Shown in pieces: positions 19,274-28,523 of a stretch of DNA of 64,000 nucleotides. The stretch's first letter is position 1. Each line of letters opens with the position of its first letter. Source of the DNA: Candidatus Woesearchaeota archaeon (GTDB lineage: Archaea; Nanobdellota; Nanobdellia; Woesearchaeales; DSVV01); assembly GCA_018657385.1 (NCBI GenBank), contig JABHXF010000003.1:1-64000 (forward strand), in the 5' to 3' direction. The notes beneath the pieces are model-generated. The model was not told the origin of the DNA and made no database searches. It worked only from the letters and a program-made list of their open reading frames with translations. The translations under genes and the position numbers were made by a program.

Positions 19274-20221
19274 ATGAATATTGAACAAACAAATAACAAT
19301 AATGGATCACAGGTTGATCTTAATGGCAATAAAGTTACAGAAGTAGCTCCAGCAGATAGAAAACCTGAAAGTATAAAATCAGATAAGTTTCCAAGAGTCC
19401 AATCACCATCTTCTATAAACACATTCAAGCAATGCCCAAGAAAATATTATTTTCATTATATTGAAAAGCTTGCTAGTTTTCCATCTATCCATTTGATTAG
19501 GGGAAAATTAACACATTCAATTTTAGAAGATTTTTTTGATGTTAATGTTGAACATTTAACAAAAGATAATTTTATGTTTGATTCAAGGGTAGTTCTTACT
19601 GAATTATTCAAAAAACATTGGGAAGCTAATAGAAATGAAATGGAAACATTAAAATTAACTCCTGCTGAACTTAAGTTTTACAAAGATGAAACCTTTTATA
19701 TGGTAATGACATGGCATAAGCGATTTGTACATGAAGTTGCAGAGCAAATGAAAACAAAGAACTTTAAAGAAGCTTTTAATTATCATACGCCAATAAGAGA
19801 AGAAGAATATAGATCTGAAACAAAAGGTGTTAGGGGTTTTATAGATGCAATTTATGAGTTTGAAAAAGAAGTTAATGGGGAAATTATCAAAGATATTCAG
19901 GTTATTGATTATAAAACAAGTAAACGTGCAAAAATGTCTCCTGATTATAAATTACAATTAGCAATATATGCAATGTTATATGAAGAAAAACATGGTTTTC
20001 TTCCTACAAAAGTAGGTATTGATTTTTTAAAATTTGATGAACCACATTTATGTTTAGATGTTGATAGAAAATTAGTAGAATTTGCCCAAAAGGAAGTTGC
20101 AATGATACATGAGAAAACAGTAAGTAAAGAAAAGCTAGATTATCCTAAAAGAATTACTGCATTATGTAGATGGCACTCTGGCCAATGTGATTTCTATGAT
20201 TTGTGTAAAGATGATGATTAA
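19274..20221 (+). CDS. PD-(D/E)XK nuclease, RecB/Cas4-like with Fe-S cysteines
   Basis: SSINTFKQCPRKYYFHY, RGFIDAIYE, VIDYKTSK, CRWHSGQCDFYDLC. Confidence 0.85.
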   Translation: MNIEQTNNNNGSQVDLNGNKVTEVAPADRKPESIKSDKFPRVQSPSSINTFKQCPRKYYFHYIEKLASFPSIHLIRGKLTHSILEDFFDVNVEHLTKDNFMFDSRVVLTELFKKHWEANRNEMETLKLTPAELKFYKDETFYMVMTWHKRFVHEVAEQMKTKNFKEAFNYHTPIREEEYRSETKGVRGFIDAIYEFEKEVNGEIIKDIQVIDYKTSKRAKMSPDYKLQLAIYAMLYEEKHGFLPTKVGIDFLKFDEPHLCLDVDRKLVEFAQKEVAMIHEKTVSKEKLDYPKRITALCRWHSGQCDFYDLCKDDD

Positions 20222-20295
20222 TTAATTTCTCGTCGGAAATCTTCCGAAAAATTAAGGAAAAAATATTTTAACTTAGAAATCTTATACTCTTATTT

Positions 20296-20754
20296 ATGTA
20301 TAAACTAAAAAAAGAGGATTTCGGAAATCTTACAAATAAAAAGTACTTATTAGATACATGTATTTGGAGAGATTTCTATGAAGATAGATTTAGTAAGATT
20401 AATAGGCCTTTAGGAAAATATGCTCATGATTTATTTATGAAGATAATTAAGAATAAAAATAAAATCTATTTTTCTGATATTATAATTAGAGAGTTAAGAA
20501 AAGATTATTCTGAACAAGATATAAATGAAATGTTAACTATCTTTTTTATGAATGGTGTTTTAATCAGGATAAATATTAGTGGAGAAGAACATTTCGAATC
20601 TAAAAAATTATCAAAAGAAAGAAATTTGCCTTATGCTGATTGTTTAATTGCAATACAAGCAAGAAATTATGATGCTATTTTGGTATCACAAGATACTCAT
20701 ATTATTAATGATCTTAAAGATATTGTAGGATGTGTTAGACCAGAGAAAATTTAA
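20296..20754 (+). CDS. PIN-domain protein
   Basis: KYLLDTCIWRDFYEDR ... LPYADCLIAIQARNYDAILVSQDTHIIND. Confidence 0.8.
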   Translation: MYKLKKEDFGNLTNKKYLLDTCIWRDFYEDRFSKINRPLGKYAHDLFMKIIKNKNKIYFSDIIIRELRKDYSEQDINEMLTIFFMNGVLIRINISGEEHFESKKLSKERNLPYADCLIAIQARNYDAILVSQDTHIINDLKDIVGCVRPEKI

Positions 20755-21017
20755 CTGAATTTTTTATCTAACTCTTCCATTAGTTCTTTACTAACAATTT
20801 CCCTTGTTCTTCTATTTTCTTCATAAGTTGTTTTAACTTTTGACTTACCATAATATTTCATAAATTCTTTCATTAAATCTTCTTTATTTAGTTCATGTAA
20901 TTTGTCTCTAACAGCTTCTCTAATGAATTCAGTTCTAGAATTAAAATTATTTATGGCAATGCTTTTATCTATCTTTTTTAATACTTTTTCTTGGAATTTT
21001 ACAGTTACAACTTGCAT
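20751..21017 (-). CDS. Ribbon-helix-helix regulator
   Basis: MQVVTVKFQEKVLKKIDKSIAINNFNSRTEFIREAVRDKL. Confidence 0.8.
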   Translation of the reverse strand: MQVVTVKFQEKVLKKIDKSIAINNFNSRTEFIREAVRDKLHELNKEDLMKEFMKYYGKSKVKTTYEENRRTREIVSKELMEELDKKFS

Positions 21018-21151
21018 GGTATGTCATTGTAATACTATGTAATATTTAAATGTTTCGGATTTGCATAGCAAATACGAAGCTTGCTAAAGCTATTCTTTAG
21101 CATTGTTTCTATTTTATTATATTTTCTTGAAATTATTTAAGAAAACAGATG

Positions 21152-21280
21152 AAAAAATAACAACAATGGCCAGGCGAGGAATGGCTTGTGAGCGAGTTCA
21201 CGGGCTCACTCGCTAGTCACTCTGAGTAGAATTTTTTCGAAGAAAAAGTCCGTCTGTGCCATTATTGTTTTTACTTTTTT
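21152..21280. other. Structured repeat element, copy C (expanded internal hairpin)
   Basis: aacaacaaTGGCCAGGCGAGGAATGGCTTGTGAGCGAG...AGTCCGTCTGTGCCATTATTGTTTTT. Confidence 0.75.
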
Positions 21281-21357
21281 AGTTATTATAACAAAAAAAA
21301 AGAAATTAACAGGAAACATGGACTCCGTCCCTAGTAAAAAAATAAAATAAGAAAAAA

Positions 21358-21996
21358 TTAAAGAACCTTTAATATCTTTTTAAACACTTTATTAATTGGA
21401 AGTAATCCATTAATATCAACTAAATTCCCTTCTTTTTTATAAAAATCAATTAATGGTTGTGTTTGTTTCTTATATACTTTTAATCTATCTCTAACAACAT
21501 CTTCTTTTTGGTCATTTCTTTGATAAAGCTTTCCTGAACATTTATCACACTTACCTTTTTCTTGCTCAGGTTTAGTGTAAGTATTAAATATGTCTCCACA
21601 ATTCTTGCAGGTCCATCTTCCAGAAATTCTTTTTACAACTTCTTCATCAGAAACAATAATATTAATTACTTTATTTAATTTTATTTTTCTCTTTTCTAGT
21701 GATTGCTTTAAACTTTCAGCTTGTACAATTGTTCTTGGGAATCCATCTAAAATAAAACCAATTTTACATTCTCCTGTTTCAATACATTTATCAATAATGC
21801 CAAGAACTATATTATCATTAACTAATTTACCAGAATCCATAATTTTTTTTGTTTTTAATCCTAATTTACTCTTTTTCTTAATTTCAGCTCTTAAAATATC
21901 GCCAGTAGAAATATGTGGTATGTCATATTTTTCTTTCAACATATTTGCTTGTGTTCCTTTGCCTGAACCCGGAGGCCCTAATAATATTAATCTCAT
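21358..21996 (-). CDS. adk: Adenylate kinase with Zn-binding LID
   Basis: MRLILLGPPGSGKGTQANML, CKNCGDIFNTYTKPEQEKGKCDKCSGKLYQR. Confidence 0.95.
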   Translation of the reverse strand: MRLILLGPPGSGKGTQANMLKEKYDIPHISTGDILRAEIKKKSKLGLKTKKIMDSGKLVNDNIVLGIIDKCIETGECKIGFILDGFPRTIVQAESLKQSLEKRKIKLNKVINIIVSDEEVVKRISGRWTCKNCGDIFNTYTKPEQEKGKCDKCSGKLYQRNDQKEDVVRDRLKVYKKQTQPLIDFYKKEGNLVDINGLLPINKVFKKILKVL

Positions 21997-23090
21997 ATTT
22001 TCACCTCTTCAATCTTCTTATTTATTAGTTTAATTCCAACTCCAAAATCATTATCTAACTTTTTATTATTTAGTTTTTTTAGCATATTTTTATATTTATC
22101 TAACTTTGAAAACCACTTTTCTAGGCTTTCCTTATTATATTTATCAGCATTTATACCATAACCAAGATTTTCTAAGTAATGTGCATTCATTATTTGTTCA
22201 AAATGACTAACAGGATGTACATATAATGGTTTTTTCAGGTAAATTGCTTCACTAATTAATGAAAGCCCAGCAGTTGTAATAACTGCTTCACAATCTGCTA
22301 AGTCTTTAAAAAATTCTTTTTCTTTATGTGTCTTAAACTGAATATTTTTAACATTCTTGTTAATGTTGATATCATAAACTATAAATTTCTTGTTAATATT
22401 AATGCTTTGTAAGATCTCAATTAGCTTGTGATTAACTTGTGGTGAATTATATACTAAGACTAAGTTTTTTTTATATTTTGGTCTTAGTTTCTTAATCTCA
22501 TCTCTTATAATAATTGGCAAAAAGGTTGTATTTTTTTGATATTTTTTCTTAATCTTTGGATAAAAAAAAGAAGTAATAAAATAATAATTAGCTTTTGGAA
22601 CAATTAGTTTAACAAAAACATATGATAATAATTTTTTAATCCAACTATTACAATTTTTCACTTTAGTATTTCTTATTAAATGTTCGTTATCTATAGAAAT
22701 AATTGGAATCTTTCTAGATTTTGCAATTCTTGATGTCCATGGTTCAAAATCAGTAATTACTAAATTAGGTTTGAACTTATCAAATAGTTTATTTATTATT
22801 TTTAATGATTTTATATGTTTATGTGCTCTAAAAATGTTATATATTCCAGTTTTAATATTTTGTATTTCATTATTTTTTAATTTAAATCTGAGTGATTCAA
22901 TCTTGACAATATTATTTTTTAGTTTCATTAGTTTTTTATCTTCTTTGAATGATTTTGATAAGAATTCATAAGCTCTTCCACCACACACAATTTTAATATC
23001 ATGTGTTTTACTTAATTCTTTAATCATAACAATACTTCTAGTTGCATGTCCTAATCCCTCTCCTGCTAATGCATATATTATTTTTGCCAT
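21993..23090 (-). CDS. MurG/GT28-like glycosyltransferase
   Basis: YALAGEGLGHATRSIVM, EAVITTAGLSLISEAIYLKKPLYVHPVSHFEQIMNA; overlaps adk by 4 nt. Confidence 0.8.
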   Translation of the reverse strand: MAKIIYALAGEGLGHATRSIVMIKELSKTHDIKIVCGGRAYEFLSKSFKEDKKLMKLKNNIVKIESLRFKLKNNEIQNIKTGIYNIFRAHKHIKSLKIINKLFDKFKPNLVITDFEPWTSRIAKSRKIPIISIDNEHLIRNTKVKNCNSWIKKLLSYVFVKLIVPKANYYFITSFFYPKIKKKYQKNTTFLPIIIRDEIKKLRPKYKKNLVLVYNSPQVNHKLIEILQSININKKFIVYDININKNVKNIQFKTHKEKEFFKDLADCEAVITTAGLSLISEAIYLKKPLYVHPVSHFEQIMNAHYLENLGYGINADKYNKESLEKWFSKLDKYKNMLKKLNNKKLDNDFGVGIKLINKKIEEVKI

Positions 23091-23096
23091 AATAAA

Positions 23097-23186
23097 GAAG
23101 GCTAGTAAGGCTTGTAAAGCTTGTTGGGCTTGTAAGGTTTAATTGACCTTACAAACATTACAAGCTATAAGCCTTACAAGCCTTTA
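23097..23186. repeat. Quasi-palindrome (aaggcttgtaagg.../...ccttacaagcc), family-like member P2
   Basis: Two complementary arms of microrepeats between divergently composed halves. Confidence 0.55.
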
Positions 23187-24050
23187 TTTCACCTCTTTAA
23201 TAAATTTCAATATTTCCTTACTTAATTGTATTGGTGCTCTCATTGTAACTAAATGATCAATTCCTTTTATTATCACTGTTTTTCTAACATCCATTGATTC
23301 AAGTATTTGTGCATGTGGTTCTTGATAAGGAACAATATCATGTTCACCATAAACTAATAATACTGGTTTTTTAATTTTTTTAAGATGGGGTACTAAGTTA
23401 ACTTTTATCATTGATTCAATACTCCAACTATAAGCTGCTTTTGGGGTTCCAATCATATCTAAAATAAATATATACCATCTTCCATCATTAATATGCTTGT
23501 CATATCTTATTGTTGGATAAAATTTTCTTCTTCCTAAAATCATTCCTAATATCCCAGTTGGATAAACAAAAAATGCTCTAAAAAACCATGTCAAAGGCTC
23601 TGCTTTTTTATGAACAAATATTTTTGTTGGATTTCTTAATGGTGCACCAACTAATACAAGTCCTTTTGATTCTGTCTTTCTATAAACTTCATTATATAAT
23701 ACAACCATACTTCCATAACATTGTCCAACAACAATGTGGTTTGTAATTTTTTCATGTCTAAGAATCTGCATAATATAATTTCCTTGATTTTTCACTTCAT
23801 AACATTTCTTCCTCATTACTTTTTGTGAGTCTCCATGTCCTAATAAGTCAATTACAATAAATGATTGTTTATGTTTAGTCATATATTCCATATGTCCTTT
23901 CCATACTGTATGATTTCCTGTTAAACCATGCTGGAAATAGACAAATGGTTTATTATTATTAAATCTCTTGATTAGATAATGTATTTTATAACCTTCTTTG
24001 GTTGTGAAATATTTACTTATTGGTTTATTACTGGTTTTTTCTTTTTTCAT
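23184..24050 (-). CDS. Alpha/beta hydrolase with Cys at the nucleophile elbow
   Basis: FQHGLTGNHTVW, DLLGHGDS, VVGQCYGSMVV, GEHDIVP, GIDHLV. Confidence 0.85.
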   Translation of the reverse strand: MKKEKTSNKPISKYFTTKEGYKIHYLIKRFNNNKPFVYFQHGLTGNHTVWKGHMEYMTKHKQSFIVIDLLGHGDSQKVMRKKCYEVKNQGNYIMQILRHEKITNHIVVGQCYGSMVVLYNEVYRKTESKGLVLVGAPLRNPTKIFVHKKAEPLTWFFRAFFVYPTGILGMILGRRKFYPTIRYDKHINDGRWYIFILDMIGTPKAAYSWSIESMIKVNLVPHLKKIKKPVLLVYGEHDIVPYQEPHAQILESMDVRKTVIIKGIDHLVTMRAPIQLSKEILKFIKEVK

Positions 24051-24082
24051 TTTTATCTGTTGATTGTAAATGCTGTTTTTAA

Positions 24083-25297
24083 TTATTTACTTAACTCTAA
24101 ATACTTACAACACCATAACATTGAATCATCACTTAGATAAAATAATGATTTGTATGGTTGTCCTTTTTCAGTATATAACTCAAGAAAGTTACTATATTTT
24201 TCTATTTGTTTTTTATATGATAATAAGTATTTTTTTAATAGTTTTTTATCTACACAAGCAACAATATCTAGGTAGCATAAACCAAGATGCATCCAAATAG
24301 TGTTGCCTTCATAGTTTTTTGCAAACAATGATGGCCAAAATAAGAATCTTCCATATTCTGATGATTTTTTATTTGAATATTTTAATGGGAATGGTTTATC
24401 TAGTTTATTTTTCTGTATTGCTTTTACAGATTGTTTTAACATCTTTAATTCTTTTTTATTCATTATTTTTCCTTTGCTATTAACAACAGCAAATATTTCA
24501 CACCAATATGGAAAAACATTTGCATCTCCTGTTGCTACATCATTGTCAAGATCATCTTTGAAATAACCTTTTTTTGCATTCCAATAGTATTTTCTAATTA
24601 GTTTTTTGTAATCAAATGCGTTGAATGGATTCTTTAATTTTAATTTATCAGCTTCTTTACTAATCATTGCTAACATACAGTTGTCATAACAGCTAGAATT
24701 ACGAATGGCATGATCTTTCATGCTGCTAAAATACTCTTTTTTAACTAAACCTTTTTTTGAATTAGCTTTAACTACAATTTTATTAAAATATCTTTGTATT
24801 TCTCTTTCTAAAAATGGTTTGTATGCTTCAACTAATCCATTTATCTTGTATTTTTTAGCAACTCTTAGAGAATAAAGTAAAAAAGCTAAACTATCTGGAG
24901 CAATATTAAAGAAATCTTTGCATGAATTATCTTCATTTCTGCTAAATGCAATATCATGGTAATCTGTGTTTTTTAATCTTTTTAATTCTTTTTCAATTGG
25001 TATTTTTGGGGTGATTGTTGTTGTTATTTTTCCAAATTCTGCATAATTAGACATTGCATATGTTAAAGTTCTTTCAATTTCTTCTTTATATCCTAGTTTT
25101 AATAATGCTTTTATACACATTCCAAAATCTCTTATGTAGAAATTACTAAAATGACCTTGGCTAACTTGAAAAAAGATTCCATTGAAACATCTCTCAACTA
25201 TTTGGCTACATATGAATTCTTCATTTCCAATATATCTGTGTATTGCTTTCTCTCCTTTTATCCTTCTTTTTAACATATATAATGATTCTTTAAGCAT
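24083..25297 (-). CDS. Six-hairpin-type glycosidase-like protein
   Basis: FSNFYIRDFGMCIKALLKLGY, RNSSCYDNCMLAM, GDANVFPYWCEIF; (alpha/alpha)6-like composition. Confidence 0.5.
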   Translation of the reverse strand: MLKESLYMLKRRIKGEKAIHRYIGNEEFICSQIVERCFNGIFFQVSQGHFSNFYIRDFGMCIKALLKLGYKEEIERTLTYAMSNYAEFGKITTTITPKIPIEKELKRLKNTDYHDIAFSRNEDNSCKDFFNIAPDSLAFLLYSLRVAKKYKINGLVEAYKPFLEREIQRYFNKIVVKANSKKGLVKKEYFSSMKDHAIRNSSCYDNCMLAMISKEADKLKLKNPFNAFDYKKLIRKYYWNAKKGYFKDDLDNDVATGDANVFPYWCEIFAVVNSKGKIMNKKELKMLKQSVKAIQKNKLDKPFPLKYSNKKSSEYGRFLFWPSLFAKNYEGNTIWMHLGLCYLDIVACVDKKLLKKYLLSYKKQIEKYSNFLELYTEKGQPYKSLFYLSDDSMLWCCKYLELSK

Positions 25298-25430
25298 ATT
25301 TTATGTATATATATATCTATATTTATAAATATTGGTTTTGGTTGGGCTCTTTTTGTTGTTCTTTATAAAGGAATTACACATGAAATAGAAACCTTTATAT
25401 ATAACTAATAATCTTTATTACTTTGAAGGG

Positions 25431-25456
25431 GTAACAACTAATGTAGTAACAACTAA
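25431..25456. promoter_or_regulatory. Direct repeat GTAACAACTAA x2, candidate RHH operator
   Basis: gtaacaactaa at 25431-25441 and 25446-25456 (15-nt period), just upstream of RHH start 25462. Confidence 0.55.
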
Positions 25457-25461
25457 ATAAA

Positions 25462-25647
25462 ATGAAACACGTATTTACAGTATCACTGGATATAGAAACA
25501 GTAGCTAAGATCAGAGAAGCAGCTAGATCTAGTAGGTATAGAAATAAATCTCATTTAGTAGAAGAAGCCCTTAAAGATTTCTTAAAAAATAATTCTAATA
25601 ATAATTCAAATAGTAACTCTAAAACCTCTAAGGAGGTGGGAGAATGA
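25462..25647 (+). CDS. CopG/RHH-like protein
   Basis: MKHVFTVSLDIETVAKIREAARSSRYRNKSHLVEEALKDFL. Confidence 0.8.
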   Translation: MKHVFTVSLDIETVAKIREAARSSRYRNKSHLVEEALKDFLKNNSNNNSNSNSKTSKEVGE

Positions 25648-28523
25648 CTTCTGAATCATTAGAGCAAAGATTAGATAGTTTAGTAACTCAAAATCCTAAT
25701 AAATATGAACCTGAAGTAGTTGAAAGAGTAAGTAGTTTACTTCAATATGAACAAAATAATCCTGGAAAAAGAAAAAAGTATAGAAAAGTTCTTGGTAAAG
25801 ATGAAAAAGGACCTGCATTAGAAGAACATGCATTTCCTGCTTATGTTTTATATCATGCAATTCATCCAGAATGGCAAGGTTTAACACCAAAACAATTAGA
25901 AAGAAGTAGAGAATCACGTGGGGATTCTTTTTATCAGTCTCTGAATGTAGTTGTTAGAGAGATTGCTTGTGGTAATAAAAAAGATGCTCAAGCTCTTAAA
26001 GACAAAATATTTACTAATAGTAGTATTAAGTACAGAGATTGGAAAGATTCTGAACAGGCAATTGCTAATTTGGAACATGCCTTGTATACTGATATTCCTG
26101 AATTAGAAGAGTTAGGTAATGTTCCTGACTCAACTGTTAATAAAGATAAGGTTGCTGAGTTAATTAAAGCAAGAATTAAAGATCATAATTATATCGCTAA
26201 TTACTTTTCTCATCTTGAAGTTAATTCAGCTGCATCAAAAAAACATTGTCCTGTTTTCAAAGGAAACAAACATTATGCAATTGCAACTGCATTAAGTAAA
26301 TTTGGATTAGATCCAATTGCAGATTTAGGTGGGAGATATACTGGTTGGAAGGATGCTGAATTAGCAATAGCAAATGGAAAGAATGCATTATTTAGTAATA
26401 TTCCAAGACTAAAGGAATTAATCCAAAATCCACTTGAAGGAAAAGCAGAAGCAGCTGAACTATTGAAGAAGAGGATTGAAGAATATGGTAAAATAGAAAA
26501 ATATCTCATAAAAATTAAAATTAGGTCATCCAGGAACCCTAATCTTTGTCCGGTTTTTGAAGGTCTAAGTTCAAAGGTAATCACAAAAAGTCTTCATGAG
26601 TTTGATTTCCATCCTGTACATGATTTAGGTTTAAATTATACAAATTGGGGTGATTCAAAACAAGCAGAAGAAAATGTTAGAGATGCTGTTTTCCATGATA
26701 CTCCTGAATTATTAGAACTAGCTAAAGACGGAAGAATAAACAAAAGAGAAGCACTTAGATTAATCCATAATAGAATTGACGAATTAGGTGAAGGTAATAT
26801 TGATCTTTATTTTATTAATGCTAAAATTTCTACAGCTGGTATGAAAGGTGCTTGTCATCATTTTGATGGCAACAGATACAATGCATTAGCTAAAAGTTTG
26901 CATGAGTTTGGCTTTACAATGCAGGAATTAATGACAAGACCACCTCCATTGTATGAACATATTAGGGATGTGTGTGCTGAATTTAATGTAGATGATACAA
27001 TAGAAAATGTTAGTAAAAAGATTATTGATTATGGATATTTAAAATTCACAGCAATTTCAAGAGGAATACCACTATTAGCAAGAACACTTGTTGCAGAGCA
27101 TCAATGGGCTTATGTTGAAGCAAGAAGAGAAGCAACATTGCCTGCTGTATATGATGAAGGTTTACGTGCACATTTTAATTTAAATCCACGTAATCTTTGG
27201 AAAACTATTCAATCACTGGATGCATTAAATATTTTGAAATTAGCACAAGATGAAAATGGTAATTACTTATCACAACAAGATTACTCTGCATTTATTAGAG
27301 AAGTTTTAGACGACAAAATATTTTTAGAAAGAAATCTAGGAAATGCAGCAGAAGAATTTGAAGCTTATCTTGCTAATGGAGATTATTCAGATGTATCAAT
27401 TATTGAAGAATTGATAGATGCAGGATCTAAAAATCCTAATTTTAGAATTAGAATGTTGCTTGCAACAAATCAAAATCTTCAATCTAATGAAACATTAGAT
27501 ACTTTTGTAAAATTATATTCTGCAGAAGAAGAAGAAACAAGAAATTTTGAAGCTGCAATGATTAATTATCTTAATGACATTGTTGGGTTAGAGTCTGTTG
27601 GGAAAGCAAGAACAGCTAAATTAGCTACAAAGATACATGTAGAAAGAGAAAATGGTGATGGATTAACTACTTATTTCCAATCTCTTAATATTATTAAGAA
27701 TAGGGAAGATGATTCTGCATCATATGCTTTAATAATCCCTTATGTAAATATCTCTACATTACATGAACATGTTAATGAAAATCCAGATATGAAAAAAGAA
27801 CTCTTAGATGAAGTAACAGAAGCTTTATACGAGCTTCATTCAAAAGGTATTGCTAATCTTGAAAGAATCTCTGAGATGGCTGATAAGGATTATGAAATCT
27901 TAAAATCTGGTCTAAGATTAAAAGATTACAGGGAAAAGAGTAATAAATTTGTATTTACAGGAACAGAACTTGCTGGAGTTTATTCTCAGCTTGGTATTGA
28001 TGATATATTGAATGATAGTGCATTTAGTTATACATCAGTTATACATGGAGATGCACATCCAAAGAACATTGCAGTTAATACTGGAGGGAATTATATTTTC
28101 TTAGACGCTGAGATGGCTGCTTTAGGAGCTCCTCAAATAGATGAAGCAAGATTATATGCACATAGGGACTTTGGATTATCAATTGATGAACAAACTGAAC
28201 GTGTAAAACAATCAGCAGAAAAAAGAGGAGTTAAAGATGTTGATGATTATTTAATTGGGTATCATGCAGCAATTATTTTCAAAACATTAGAGCATGCAAG
28301 ATATGTACATAGTAATTTAGATGATTATGGTGTTAAAAAAGCACAAAAACTTTTAGATGCTGATTTTGATATAATCAGAGAGCATGGTAACAGAATTTAC
28401 TCAAATGAAGATGTTTCTATGTTAGTTGATGCTGCAATAAATGAATTCAAATTAAAGAAATCAATTGATGAGACAGAATATAAAAAACAGCCTAATGAAA
28501 CAGAATATAATAAAGCAGCTTAA
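25644..28523 (+). CDS. Large protein: N-terminal ~100-aa repeats plus C-terminal APH-like phosphotransferase
   Basis: Repeats YRDWKDSEQAIANLEHAL / YTGWKDAELAIANGKNAL / YTNWGDSKQAEENVRDAV; kinase motif VIHGDAHPKNIAVN...IFLDAEMA; ATGA overlap with RHH. Confidence 0.7.
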   Translation: MTSESLEQRLDSLVTQNPNKYEPEVVERVSSLLQYEQNNPGKRKKYRKVLGKDEKGPALEEHAFPAYVLYHAIHPEWQGLTPKQLERSRESRGDSFYQSLNVVVREIACGNKKDAQALKDKIFTNSSIKYRDWKDSEQAIANLEHALYTDIPELEELGNVPDSTVNKDKVAELIKARIKDHNYIANYFSHLEVNSAASKKHCPVFKGNKHYAIATALSKFGLDPIADLGGRYTGWKDAELAIANGKNALFSNIPRLKELIQNPLEGKAEAAELLKKRIEEYGKIEKYLIKIKIRSSRNPNLCPVFEGLSSKVITKSLHEFDFHPVHDLGLNYTNWGDSKQAEENVRDAVFHDTPELLELAKDGRINKREALRLIHNRIDELGEGNIDLYFINAKISTAGMKGACHHFDGNRYNALAKSLHEFGFTMQELMTRPPPLYEHIRDVCAEFNVDDTIENVSKKIIDYGYLKFTAISRGIPLLARTLVAEHQWAYVEARREATLPAVYDEGLRAHFNLNPRNLWKTIQSLDALNILKLAQDENGNYLSQQDYSAFIREVLDDKIFLERNLGNAAEEFEAYLANGDYSDVSIIEELIDAGSKNPNFRIRMLLATNQNLQSNETLDTFVKLYSAEEEETRNFEAAMINYLNDIVGLESVGKARTAKLATKIHVERENGDGLTTYFQSLNIIKNREDDSASYALIIPYVNISTLHEHVNENPDMKKELLDEVTEALYELHSKGIANLERISEMADKDYEILKSGLRLKDYREKSNKFVFTGTELAGVYSQLGIDDILNDSAFSYTSVIHGDAHPKNIAVNTGGNYIFLDAEMAALGAPQIDEARLYAHRDFGLSIDEQTERVKQSAEKRGVKDVDDYLIGYHAAIIFKTLEHARYVHSNLDDYGVKKAQKLLDADFDIIREHGNRIYSNEDVSMLVDAAINEFKLKKSIDETEYKKQPNETEYNKAA

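Noticed and set aside
20222-20262. Inverted repeat ttaatttctcgtcggaaatcttccgaaaaattaa
   Set aside because: Short simple hairpin after a stop codon; probably a terminator-like structure, not remarkable alone.
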